A DNA stretch of 64,000 nt from Colwellia psychrerythraea 34H (GTDB taxonomy: Bacteria; Pseudomonadota; Gammaproteobacteria; Enterobacterales; Alteromonadaceae), in the NCBI RefSeq assembly GCF_000012325.1, contig NC_003910.7:3286001-3350000 (forward strand), written 5' to 3'. Position numbers and translations under genes: made by a program. Under the pieces are notes generated by a model that saw only the letters and a program-made list of their open reading frames with translations, made no database searches and was not told the DNA's origin. This document shows positions 36,616-45,322 of this stretch, one piece after another. Every line of letters begins with the position of its first letter. Position 1 is the stretch's first letter.

Positions 36616-38559
36616 ATGCGTTGTGATTTTGTAAGAGCCTCGTTGTTATTACCCCTATTTCTCACAGTAGTACTGACTGCTTGTGATAGTAAATCTGATG
36701 GTAATGTGACGAATTATCCCCTTGATAGCATAGTACAGCTTGATAAGGTGCAAAATGTAAATCAAAGCATAGATCTCCTTCTTCACTTCCCTTTTGATGT
36801 CGTTAGTCAAATAAAATGGCAACAAACGGCTGGCGAGCCGGTAGTAATTTTAGCAAAAACGAGTAAAGTTATTTCTTTTACGCCTATGCTAGCAGGCGAT
36901 TACAGTTTTAGTGTCAGTTTTGTTCTCAATGATGGCATCGAGCAAATATTAAAGAAGAATATAACGGTTAATGATAACAATCATAAGTTAACCACACGTC
37001 TATCTCATGAAGCTTTAGCAGGTAATAAGGTGTCACTTCGTAGCCAACTTTCTGAAACGATTGATATCAACACGTTAACATGGCAACAAATAGAAGGTCC
37101 TAGTGTCACCCTAACCGCTGATAGTGGTGGTGAGTTAGCACTTTTTTTTGATGCTCCCCAAGTTGATGTCGATACCATTATTACCTTCGAGGCATCCGCC
37201 ACAGATTCTGACAGTAATACCATTTATCGTGATCAGGTAGCGATACTCGTAGAGCCAGCTGCGGAAATAGGCAGTAATGCTTACTTTTCAGAGCGTAAAG
37301 CATCGGTTTTCGCTTATAACAGCAATAGCCCTTATGTTGATGATCTTGTTACTTGTATTTACTCTAATACCTTAACCAGTTCATGTACTTTGTCCCAAAC
37401 ACCTCTAATTGCAGAGGAAGTAAAAAGTTCATCAATGACACCTTCAATAGAGAGTATTATGGATCGTGTTGTGGTATCCCACCATTGGATGGGTGATAGA
37501 TTTAAAGACTTTCTGAGTAATAATGATACCAACAACGATATCAAAAATTTGCTTAGAGCGACGACAGCAATTGTTATTTCTTATGATGTGCGCCCTTCAT
37601 TTTATTGGGCGGCGACAGGTGCCATATATTTAGATGCAGAAAATTTTTGGTTAACTCCACAAGAGCGCGATACGATAAATGAAGCACCCGATTATCGGGC
37701 TGACTTTGGTAAAGACCTACAGTTCACTATGCCTTGGCGGTACGTAAAAGATAATGCCTCTGCAAGTAAAAGTTATAGTAAATCTGCACGGGTCACTCGA
37801 ACAGCTACAGATGCTCTATATCGCTTAACATCATTAATGTACCATGAACTTGCTCATGCCAATGACTTTTTCCCAAGTAACGAATGGTATGTACATAGCA
37901 GCAATCAACGTGTGCTCGATGCAGCTGTCAGTACGACGTTTGAATCAGATGAACTTGCTATTACCTATCCACTAAAAAGCCAAGAAATGCGTGATTTAGC
38001 GCAAGTTAGTTTTACTGGCGAGACCGCCAACCAGACACAAAAAAACTACTTACCAACAGATATTGAAGTTTTTTTTAGTCCAGAAGGTGCCTCAGACTTT
38101 TATGCTTACTCGAGTTTACGTGAAGATTATGCCATGTTGTTTGAAGAGTTAATGATGCAAAGCCGCTTTGCAGTAATACGTGATGTTGCCATTACCAATC
38201 AGCCAATAGGTGAAAGTATTTCCGCAGCTGATTATATTGTCACTTGGGGACAACGTGGCCGCATTGGTGACGATAAGTTAACAGATAGAGTACTTTTTAG
38301 TGCTAGTCGTGTATTACCCGAGTTTGATAGCCAAGCGGCAATAAACTTAGTACCTACTCCTATAGAAATGGTTGAAGGAAGTAATTGGTTTGATAATTTA
38401 ACTATTAGCCCAATAGGAGCAAATGTTAGAAAAATGATGGGACAACGAAACAGCGTCTCAATTTTTACAGAATTTGCACAGCCATCGTCAGCAAACATTA
38501 CACCTGAACAAGAAAATAATTTTAATCGGTATTATCAAAAACCTTTACCTCTGCACTAA
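36616..38559 (+). CDS. Putative secreted zinc metalloprotease-like lipoprotein
   Basis: This 647-residue lipoprotein has a signal with LTACDS (Cys near residue 23). The N-terminal half looks like repeated beta-sandwich domains (PKD/cadherin-like: WQQTAGEPVVI, AGDYSFSVSFVLNDG; then WQQIEGPSVTLTADSGGELA). The C-terminal half contains YHELAHANDFFP near residue 410, a HEXXH zinc motif, with a downstream YAMLFEELMMQSRFA that could supply the third ligand. I cannot name the peptidase family. It is a single gene with a terminator downstream. Confidence 0.75.
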   Translation: MRCDFVRASLLLPLFLTVVLTACDSKSDGNVTNYPLDSIVQLDKVQNVNQSIDLLLHFPFDVVSQIKWQQTAGEPVVILAKTSKVISFTPMLAGDYSFSVSFVLNDGIEQILKKNITVNDNNHKLTTRLSHEALAGNKVSLRSQLSETIDINTLTWQQIEGPSVTLTADSGGELALFFDAPQVDVDTIITFEASATDSDSNTIYRDQVAILVEPAAEIGSNAYFSERKASVFAYNSNSPYVDDLVTCIYSNTLTSSCTLSQTPLIAEEVKSSSMTPSIESIMDRVVVSHHWMGDRFKDFLSNNDTNNDIKNLLRATTAIVISYDVRPSFYWAATGAIYLDAENFWLTPQERDTINEAPDYRADFGKDLQFTMPWRYVKDNASASKSYSKSARVTRTATDALYRLTSLMYHELAHANDFFPSNEWYVHSSNQRVLDAAVSTTFESDELAITYPLKSQEMRDLAQVSFTGETANQTQKNYLPTDIEVFFSPEGASDFYAYSSLREDYAMLFEELMMQSRFAVIRDVAITNQPIGESISAADYIVTWGQRGRIGDDKLTDRVLFSASRVLPEFDSQAAINLVPTPIEMVEGSNWFDNLTISPIGANVRKMMGQRNSVSIFTEFAQPSSANITPEQENNFNRYYQKPLPLH

Positions 38560-38599
38560 TGACCACATAATCTCTGAGTCAATACAGTTACTTTACCAA

Positions 38600-38637
38600 C
38601 ATAAAAAAACGCGATTAAATCATCGCGTTTTTTTATG
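38600..38637. terminator. Bidirectional terminator between lipoprotein gene and hda
   Basis: CATAAAAAAACGCGAT/ATCGCGTTTTTTTATG forms a long stem with loop TAAATC, with A and T runs on both sides. It serves both convergent genes. Confidence 0.92.
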
Positions 38638-38668
38638 TAAATTCTGTTCAATCCTACTTATCAACAAA

Positions 38669-39376
38669 CTATTGAAGCGTTAGCACTTCTTTGATAAAAG
38701 GAATGGTAATTTTTCTTTGTTCTTGTATAGAAGCTTTGTCTAGGACATCAAGTGAGTTAATTAAACTGCCCATATCTCGGCTCAAGCGATTAAGTAAAAA
38801 TTTGACTACTTCATCAGACAAAAACAAACCGCGTTGCGTGGCTCGGTATTGGAGGGCAATAACTTTTTCTTCATCATCAACAGGCTTAACTTGCTCAGTT
38901 AATCCCCAAGTAAGTCTCGACACTAAATCAGGTAGGCTTATACCTAACTGTTGGGCACTCTCATCACCTGAAATTAATAAGTAATTATTTTGTTCAAGCA
39001 CTCTGTTAAATAAATCAAAAATGGCTTGTTGCCAGCGTGTATCGCCTGCAATCAAATGAATATCATCTAAACAGATTAAATCAATTTGCTCTAAGCCATC
39101 TAAAACTTCTACGGGTAATTGTTTTAACTCAGCACAAGATAAACATACAGAAGATTTTCCAATCTGCGCAGCATAAGTGCTGCTTGCATGCATTAGGTGT
39201 GATTTACCAACACTCGATAAGCCAAACAGGTAAAAACTGTGGGGCGTCGATTGTTGTGATTCTATATAGGACTTTAATTGAGTTACTACCCCCTGATTAA
39301 TGTCACTTTTAAAACTATCAAACGTTTCATCATCAGGTAATTGTACCATCAACGTTAATTGAGCAACTTGCTTCAT
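38669..39376 (-). CDS. hda: DnaA regulatory inactivator Hda
   Basis: This AAA+ protein, related to DnaA domain III, stimulates ATP-DnaA hydrolysis with the sliding clamp. The N-terminal clamp-binding stretch is QLTLMVQLPDDETF. Walker A is LFGLSSVGKSHLMH, Walker B is ICLDDIHLIAG and the sensor region is LISGDESAQQLGI. The ATG at 39376 (236 residues) overlaps the stop of the upstream DUF2066 gene (ATGA) and has GGGAG upstream. Confidence 0.93.
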   Translation of the reverse strand: MKQVAQLTLMVQLPDDETFDSFKSDINQGVVTQLKSYIESQQSTPHSFYLFGLSSVGKSHLMHASSTYAAQIGKSSVCLSCAELKQLPVEVLDGLEQIDLICLDDIHLIAGDTRWQQAIFDLFNRVLEQNNYLLISGDESAQQLGISLPDLVSRLTWGLTEQVKPVDDEEKVIALQYRATQRGLFLSDEVVKFLLNRLSRDMGSLINSLDVLDKASIQEQRKITIPFIKEVLTLQ

Positions 39377-40806
39377 CTTTGCTCCCAATAAAAAACGGGA
39401 ATTTTGGGTACAATCGTCAGTGGTGGTTTTGCTTCAGTTAATATTTGCAATTGATCATTCTTGGTAAGTTCATCGGCAGAGTCAGTATTTAAATTACTGT
39501 TATCCTCTCCCGTAGGGATAGTCTCTGGGATATTGCTATCTAGGAGACCTTCTTTATTTTTTACATTCGTTTGTGGGTTTTTAAGTTCATCTTTATTCGT
39601 ATCAACAGTGCCTAAAACAGTAACCTGTACTTGATCATTAGCCTCGTTATTGAGGTCTATGCCTGCTTGATCTTGGCCATTGAATAGCTGAGTATTAAAT
39701 TGTTGAATATGAGAAAAGCCATCGAGTTGACTGTCAAGTTGTTGCGTTAACTTATTGTTTAGCTTCAATGAGGCTAAAAATGATGCTTTTGAACCAATGA
39801 GATCTAACTTGAATTGACGTTCATCACCTTGAGCATTAATTAAAGTGACGGCTTTAACTGCAGACAAATCTTTTAAAAAATCAAATAATTGCATGTCACT
39901 TTTCAATGATGTGACATTTTTAACTTCAATAACAAAGTCATTTTCCGCTGTGGTAGATAATGCATAAGATTGATAAATTAACTCGGTAATGTCGGATAAG
40001 CCTTGTTCAATTAAACTGACTTTATCAATACCCTGATATTGTTGGGTATAAAGAACACCTTGAGTGAAAACACGCCAATCTAATACTTTAGGGAGAGCAA
40101 GTTCTTGCTGTTCACATAACAAGCCACACGCAGCATCACTTTCCGTAATAGCTGTTTCATTTTTTTCGCTATCAATAACTAAGCTTGAATCTGATACTCT
40201 CATGACCACAATAGTATCTGCAAAATAACGCTGCGAAGCTTGTAGGATTTGCTCAGGAAAATACCCCCAAAAATCACTTAACACCACTTGTTCGTTATCG
40301 GTTAAGTCCATTAAAGGCATAACAATAGGTAAACCACGTTGTATTGAAAAGTCATTGATACTTGAAGGGATAATAGTATCTTCATCAGAAGCTACTATAC
40401 TTCGGCTTGTGCCTTGCTCATCAATTAACCACAACAGTACTTGTGGGCGTAAGCTGCCCCATAACGGAAGATTCGCGTCTTTAAACAATTGATTTACTTT
40501 GTCTTCATTAAAGCTAACGACCAAACTCAGCTCTTCATCTTTTCGTTGGTAGTGATATTGACTAACGTAACTACTGGCTTTTCTTTGTGCTTTTTTCAAC
40601 ACATCATGTGTTAACACACCTTTTTTACCACCGACTTTTAAAAACACACCTTGCAGTGCTTTTTTTATTGCTTGTTGACGTTGCTCACGAGCTTGTGAGT
40701 CGACGACGACATTGGCTTGGTACAGATCATTGACTTCAAGGGCTGCTAGACTAGGGCTAAGCAACGAGAATACCAGCATAATTATTACAAAAGGAAATCT
40801 AAACAT
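39373..40806 (-). CDS. DUF2066 exported protein
   Basis: This 477-residue protein has a signal peptide (MFRFPFVIIMLVFSLLSPSLA) and the DUF2066 N-terminal signature LYQANVVVDSQAREQRQQAI followed by LKVGGKKG. An acidic, low-complexity C-terminal region ends WEQR. The family regularly lies between purM and hda in gammaproteobacteria. Function is unknown; a periplasmic location is inferred. Its stop overlaps the hda start. Confidence 0.87.
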   Translation of the reverse strand: MFRFPFVIIMLVFSLLSPSLAALEVNDLYQANVVVDSQAREQRQQAIKKALQGVFLKVGGKKGVLTHDVLKKAQRKASSYVSQYHYQRKDEELSLVVSFNEDKVNQLFKDANLPLWGSLRPQVLLWLIDEQGTSRSIVASDEDTIIPSSINDFSIQRGLPIVMPLMDLTDNEQVVLSDFWGYFPEQILQASQRYFADTIVVMRVSDSSLVIDSEKNETAITESDAACGLLCEQQELALPKVLDWRVFTQGVLYTQQYQGIDKVSLIEQGLSDITELIYQSYALSTTAENDFVIEVKNVTSLKSDMQLFDFLKDLSAVKAVTLINAQGDERQFKLDLIGSKASFLASLKLNNKLTQQLDSQLDGFSHIQQFNTQLFNGQDQAGIDLNNEANDQVQVTVLGTVDTNKDELKNPQTNVKNKEGLLDSNIPETIPTGEDNSNLNTDSADELTKNDQLQILTEAKPPLTIVPKIPVFYWEQR

Positions 40807-41016
40807 ATCGACTGAAAATTTTAAAAACTCTATGATTTTATATGTAATATCTTACCACATTGCCAGCAATTAATACCCGCAAATCTCAATAAATTCTTTG
40901 GAAATACCCCAATAAAAGAAAACAAGGCGAAGATACTGTTTATCGTCTTGAGTATGAGCCTTTGCACTGGTAGAATACGGCCCTTAAAATACTGTCGGTA
41001 ATTTCTGAGGTTTCCC

Positions 41017-42057
41017 GTGAGCGAACAAAAACAGTCGTTAAGCTATAAAGATGCTGGTGTTGATATTGATGCTGGTAATGCGCTAGTTGAAAACATTAAA
41101 GGTGCGGTAAAACGCACAACACGCCCAGAAGTTATGGGTGGTTTAGGTGGTTTTGGTTCGGTATGTCAATTACCTACAGGTTATAAAGAACCTGTACTAG
41201 TTGCTGGTACCGATGGTGTAGGTACTAAATTACGTTTAGCAATCGATTTAGCTAAACACGATACTGTTGGTATCGATTTAGTGGCAATGTGTGTTAATGA
41301 CCTTATTGTTCAAGGTGCTGAGCCATTATTCTTCCTTGATTATTATGCTACTGCCAAACTTGATGTTGCTGTCGCATCATCAGTTGTTGAAGGTATTGCT
41401 GAAGGTTGTATTCAATCTGGTTGTGCTCTTGTTGGCGGTGAAACTGCTGAAATGCCAGGTATGTACCACAAAGGTGATTATGATATTGCTGGTTTTTGTG
41501 TTGGTGTAGCTGAAAAGTCTCGTTTAATTGACGGTACTAATGTTGCTGCAGGCGATCAATTGATTGCGCTTGGTGCTTCAGGTCCTCATTCAAATGGTTT
41601 CTCTTTAATTCGTAAAGTATTAGAAGTAAACAACACTGATACTAATGAATTACTTGAAGGCAAGAAAATTGCTGACCATTTACTTGAACCAACAAAGATT
41701 TACGTTAAATCTGTACTTGAGTTACTTAAAAATGTAGATGTTCATGCACTTTCTCATATCACTGGTGGTGGTTTCTGGGAAAATATTCCACGTGTATTAC
41801 CTGAAACAGCACAAGCTGTTATTAAAGGTGATAGCTGGCAATGGCCGAGCATCTTTAATTGGTTACAAGAAAATGGCAACATTACTGAACATGAGATGTA
41901 CCGTACGTTCAACTGTGGTGTTGGTATGGTTATTGTAGTTCCTGCTGATAAAGTAGCACAAAGTATTGAAGTGCTAACTGCACATGGCGAAAATGCTTGG
42001 CACCTTGGCGAAATCGCTGATAAAGCTGACGGTGAAGAGCAAGTAGTTTTTGCTTAA
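41017..42057 (+). CDS. purM: Phosphoribosylformylglycinamidine cyclo-ligase
   Basis: AIR synthetase, fifth step of purine synthesis. It has [20 protein letters not shown] at the N-terminus, ATP-binding [16 protein letters not shown], the [17 protein letters not shown] region and [17 protein letters not shown]. Its 346 residues are normal. The start is GTG with TGAGG upstream. It is divergent from the DUF2066-hda pair and upstream of purN. I found no clear PurR box. Confidence 0.96.
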   Translation: MSEQKQSLSYKDAGVDIDAGNALVENIKGAVKRTTRPEVMGGLGGFGSVCQLPTGYKEPVLVAGTDGVGTKLRLAIDLAKHDTVGIDLVAMCVNDLIVQGAEPLFFLDYYATAKLDVAVASSVVEGIAEGCIQSGCALVGGETAEMPGMYHKGDYDIAGFCVGVAEKSRLIDGTNVAAGDQLIALGASGPHSNGFSLIRKVLEVNNTDTNELLEGKKIADHLLEPTKIYVKSVLELLKNVDVHALSHITGGGFWENIPRVLPETAQAVIKGDSWQWPSIFNWLQENGNITEHEMYRTFNCGVGMVIVVPADKVAQSIEVLTAHGENAWHLGEIADKADGEEQVVFA

Positions 42058-42088
42058 GTAGCTAACGTACAAAGCATACAAATATATA

Positions 42089-42120
42089 TTAAAGGGGCTA
42101 TTTACTAGCCCCTTTAATTT
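42089..42120 (+). terminator. Stem-loop between purM and purN
   Basis: A 12-base stem TTAAAGGGGCTA/TAGCCCCTTTAA with loop TTTAC is followed by TTTA. It may attenuate or end purM transcripts, so purN may depend on readthrough or its own promoter in the 55 bases that follow. Confidence 0.75.
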
Positions 42121-42175
42121 ATCACGACTTTATCAATCTTTTATAAACCTTTTATTAAGTAAAGTAGGAAAATAT

Positions 42176-42817
42176 ATGTCGAGCAAAATTGTAGTATTGA
42201 TCTCTGGCGGTGGCACTAATTTACAAGCCATTATTGATGCCTGTACTGATAGTAATTATCCTGCAGAAATAGTTGGCGTAATATCCAATAAAGCCGATGC
42301 TTATGGCCTAACCCGTGCTAAAAATTCTGACATTACCGCTGTAGCGCTTTCTCATAAAGATTTTGCTAGCCGTGAAGATTACGATCAAGCACTTATCAAG
42401 GAAATTGATTGCTTTGATGCTGACTTAATCGTATTAGCTGGCTTTATGCGAATCCTTACACCAAGCTTTGTCCAGCACTTCCAAGGTAAACTGTTAAACA
42501 TTCACCCTTCTCTTTTACCTAAATATCAGGGCTTAAATACACATCAACGCGCTATTGATGCCGGTGATGATGTACATGGTGTTAGTGTTCACTTTGTTAC
42601 TGAAGAACTTGATGGTGGCCCAGTAATTCTTCAAGCCAAAGTGCCGGTATTTGAAGGCGATACCAGTGACGATTTAGCTGCTAGAGTTCATGAGCAAGAA
42701 CATCGTATCTATCCACTAGTCGTAAAGTGGTTTGCTGAGAAAAGACTTAATATGCAAGACGAACATGCAGTATTAGATGGTAATATTCTACCTATTTCAG
42801 GTTATGCTGCTGATTAA
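42176..42817 (+). CDS. purN: Phosphoribosylglycinamide formyltransferase
   Basis: GAR transformylase, third step of purine synthesis, using 10-formyl-THF. The motifs are VVLISGGGTNLQAIID, FMRILTPSFV, LLNIHPSLLPKYQGLNTH (catalytic Asn and His) and VTEELDGGPVI (catalytic Asp). It has 213 residues. It follows purM after a stem-loop. Confidence 0.95.
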   Translation: MSSKIVVLISGGGTNLQAIIDACTDSNYPAEIVGVISNKADAYGLTRAKNSDITAVALSHKDFASREDYDQALIKEIDCFDADLIVLAGFMRILTPSFVQHFQGKLLNIHPSLLPKYQGLNTHQRAIDAGDDVHGVSVHFVTEELDGGPVILQAKVPVFEGDTSDDLAARVHEQEHRIYPLVVKWFAEKRLNMQDEHAVLDGNILPISGYAAD

Positions 42818-42896
42818 CCTAATTAGCTTAACCTCTTGAATACTGCTAGTTAAATAGGGTTATTTTAGTACTACTCGCTAAATGAAGTAACTCATC

Positions 42897-42951
42897 AAAT
42901 AGTACAACAAATAGTACAACAAATAGTACAACAAATAGTACAACAAATAGT
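42897..42951. repeat. Tandem 12-base repeat, four and a half copies
   Basis: The unit AAATAGTACAAC occurs four times without error, followed by AAATAGT. It lies between purN and the DUF3108 gene. Confidence 0.95.
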
Positions 42952-43029
42952 TACCAAGTTTTTGCTCTCCCCCAGACAGAAGCTGTTAGTATAAATGTAT
43001 ACTCATTGCTTCTGGTCTATTTGTTTATT

Positions 43030-43788
43030 ATGCGAAAAATTTTCTCCTTACTTTTATTTACTCTGCCTTTACTAGCTTCCGCTACTGATATTGAAACGTC
43101 ACCCTTACCAAAAGCCAAGCAACAACAAAACTCATTCGCTGAAACTATCCCTGCTTTTCGTGCAACTTATACGCTATTACGTAAATCAGATCCTGTAGGA
43201 AAAGCTATCAGGGAGTTAAGTTATCTTGATGATGGTACAGTTAAATATCATTATGAAACTGATATAAGTTGGTTAATATTTTCTGATACACGTAGCGAAA
43301 CATCTATTGTTGATATCAAAGAAAACCAAGTGATCCCTTTAAGTTATGACTATCAGCGTGAGGGAACAGGACGTGATAAGTACTATCAATGGCAGTATGA
43401 TTTAGCAGGGAAAACAGCAACAGATCTGAAAAAAGATAAAAAAATATCTCTCGATTTTACTGACGGCCTGCTTGATAAACTGAGTTATCATCTACAAAAT
43501 CGCATTGATTTAATTAACAACCCCGAACAAAAGCGGTTTGTATATCCCGTCATTAGTACAAAGGGATCTGTTAAAGATTATCAATATCTATATGATGGTA
43601 AAGAAGAACTAATTCTCCCCTATGGCCTAGTCAAAACTATTCGATTAAAACGTGAAATTGTTGAGAAAAAACGGATCACCTACGCTTGGTTTGCACCCGA
43701 GTTAGGTTACTTGTTAGTAAAGCTCTACCAAGTTAAAGGTGGCTCTGAACAATTTGAAGCACAATTATCAACACTTGAGCTTAAATAA
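43030..43788 (+). CDS. DUF3108 exported protein
   Basis: This 252-residue protein has a signal peptide (MRKIFSLLLFTLPLLASA). The DUF3108 body contains FRATYTLLRKSDPVGKAIRE, DTRSETSIVDIKENQVIPL and a TYAWFAPELGYLLVKLYQVK ending. ATG 43030 is chosen over an upstream TTG, since it gives a proper signal peptide. A periplasmic or outer-membrane-associated location is inferred. The gene follows purN, a common order in the group. Confidence 0.86.
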   Translation: MRKIFSLLLFTLPLLASATDIETSPLPKAKQQQNSFAETIPAFRATYTLLRKSDPVGKAIRELSYLDDGTVKYHYETDISWLIFSDTRSETSIVDIKENQVIPLSYDYQREGTGRDKYYQWQYDLAGKTATDLKKDKKISLDFTDGLLDKLSYHLQNRIDLINNPEQKRFVYPVISTKGSVKDYQYLYDGKEELILPYGLVKTIRLKREIVEKKRITYAWFAPELGYLLVKLYQVKGGSEQFEAQLSTLELK

Positions 43789-44132
43789 TCTAAGCTTTGT
43801 TCTTTACTCACCAATAAATTAACAATGTTTATTGGTGATGTTCCCAAATATTTTTCAAACACTATCTCCTAAATACGCTTTCCTAAAGAAAATAAACCAT
43901 CAAATTAAATAAGCTGAACTCTGGATAATGAGTGCTTGATGCTTTAGTAAAATTAATAATTACTCATAGCTGATAATACCTTTCTTATGTCATTCCTCGC
44001 TGAGGTGACTCATAAATTCTGCAACATGCTTCTTGAATGATTACCGGTATATACCGAGTTGACCAGTACCTATTTAACCTTTATTAACTGTTATACCAAT
44101 TGCACTAAGTAAGTGATCATTTTTAAATGACC

Positions 44133-44443
44133 TATACCCGTTACCATTCAAAGTGCAGGATTTCAGTGGAAATTAAAATAACTTTAGGCAAGACAAATAA
44201 TTTAAGCATAGTCACTCTATGCTTAAGTTATTTAACGCCGAATAAAGTCATTTTAAACCCATCGAAGAAACACTTGAACAACATTACTTCATCGTTGCTG
44301 TGATTTATAATGGCGCTACATGGATGTAGCTTATTAGAGAATGCAGGAGCATATTCTCCTGAATAACTATTATTTCACCACAGCGCCTTGAATTGAAATT
44401 GCTCAAGCACTCTGAAACCTGCATCTTGTTGGTGACGGGTATA
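44133..44443. repeat. MITE-like inverted-repeat element, family B, copy 1
   Basis: The element is bounded by TATACCCGTTACCATTCAAA and TTGTTGGTGACGGGTATA, with ~33-base imperfect inverted repeats. The inner part of the ends (GTGCAGGATTTCAG / CTGAAACCTGCA) resembles family A. It carries the two-hairpin module GCTACATGGATGTAGC plus CAGGAG/CTCCTG, also found in family A copy 1. It closely resembles 56401-56710 in the same orientation. Confidence 0.87.
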
Positions 44444-44636
44444 AATATCCAATAACCTCGTTGCTTTCGATCCTAATAGCCAGCTATTGCTCAATTAAGC
44501 GCCTTATTCTTGAAAATTTATTTTCATTGAATTCTGTAACCTTAATTAATACAAATGGCATTACTGCTTTAATACGGCTGGTATTATTTTGTTCAATAAA
44601 TAGCAAATAATGCTTGAATAGTCATCAAATACACTA

Positions 44637-44656
44637 TACTGTACGTTTATACAGTA
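44637..44656 (+). promoter_or_regulatory. LexA (SOS) box
   Basis: TACTGTACGTTTATACAGTA contains CTGT-N8-ACAG, the gammaproteobacterial LexA consensus, inside a longer palindromic context. It lies 36 bases upstream of the sulA-like start. Confidence 0.93.
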
Positions 44657-44691
44657 TAGTTACATAACACGACTTAGCACGAGGCAAAACT

Positions 44692-45183
44692 ATGTTCACG
44701 ACCAATACAACCATCAATGCAAGTATCAATAATGCCATCAGTACTCCACTTGCAGAGCAAGCTTGGCTAAAGCTAGCTAATGTTGAAAACCATCAAGAAT
44801 TGTCGTCGCATTATGTAAATATTTGTCAGCAACATAATCAAGAAAAAAAATGGGTACTTTTTATCAACCCAGAAGAATCTTCAATTGAGCAGTTAGCTCA
44901 TACCCATGGTGTTGATATTTCAAAAGTGCTTTGTGTTAGTTTTAAGGGTAAGAATAAAGTGAATAATTTACTGGATTCAAAATCAGCTCATTTAGATATA
45001 GAGCAAATAAAGAATGTATTGTGTCGTGGGAATTGCTCAGCAGTTATTCTTTCAAACGCTTCATTTGACGTTGACGAAATGGCTGCTCTTGATAGTTGTG
45101 CTCGTTCAGGTGAAACGCACTGCGTACTACTTAAGAATAATAGAAAAAATGAAACCGTCTTAAATAGTCAAAAAATTCACTAA
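44692..45183 (+). CDS. sulA: SulA-like SOS cell division inhibitor
   Basis: This 163-residue protein has the SulA-family core, in the RecA-like fold region: KKWVLFINPEESSIEQLAH, THGVDISKVLCVSFKG and CRGNCSAVILSNASFDVDEM. The strong LexA box just upstream supports an SOS-induced inhibitor of FtsZ. The N-terminus (MFTTNTTINASINNAISTP) is divergent. It stands alone rather than beside lexA. A terminator follows. Confidence 0.85.
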   Translation: MFTTNTTINASINNAISTPLAEQAWLKLANVENHQELSSHYVNICQQHNQEKKWVLFINPEESSIEQLAHTHGVDISKVLCVSFKGKNKVNNLLDSKSAHLDIEQIKNVLCRGNCSAVILSNASFDVDEMAALDSCARSGETHCVLLKNNRKNETVLNSQKIH

Positions 45184-45206
45184 AACGGTATAATCCACCT
45201 AAAATA

Positions 45207-45243
45207 AAAAAGCCGTATTGTTATTAACAATACGGTTTTTAAT
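45207..45243. terminator. Bidirectional terminator between the sulA-like and DUF885 genes
   Basis: A 10-base stem CCGTATTGTT/AACAATACGG with loop ATTA is flanked by AAAAAAG and TTTTTAATTTTT. Confidence 0.88.
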
Positions 45244-45322
45244 TTTTATAACTGCCAGGTAAACATAGCTGGATAACTTACCTTTTTGACAGTCTTTTAC
45301 GACATGGCTTTATAAAGTGTTT

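Larger units (their letters stand above)
43789..44691. other. Long intergenic region with repeats, upstream of the sulA-like gene
   Basis: This 903-base gap holds a full family B element (44133-44443), preceded directly by a fragment starting TATACCAATTGCACTAAGT at about 44092, which looks like the end of another repeat. The LexA box of the downstream gene lies at 44637-44656. The first 300 bases are AT-rich with no gene or clear signal. Confidence 0.6.
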
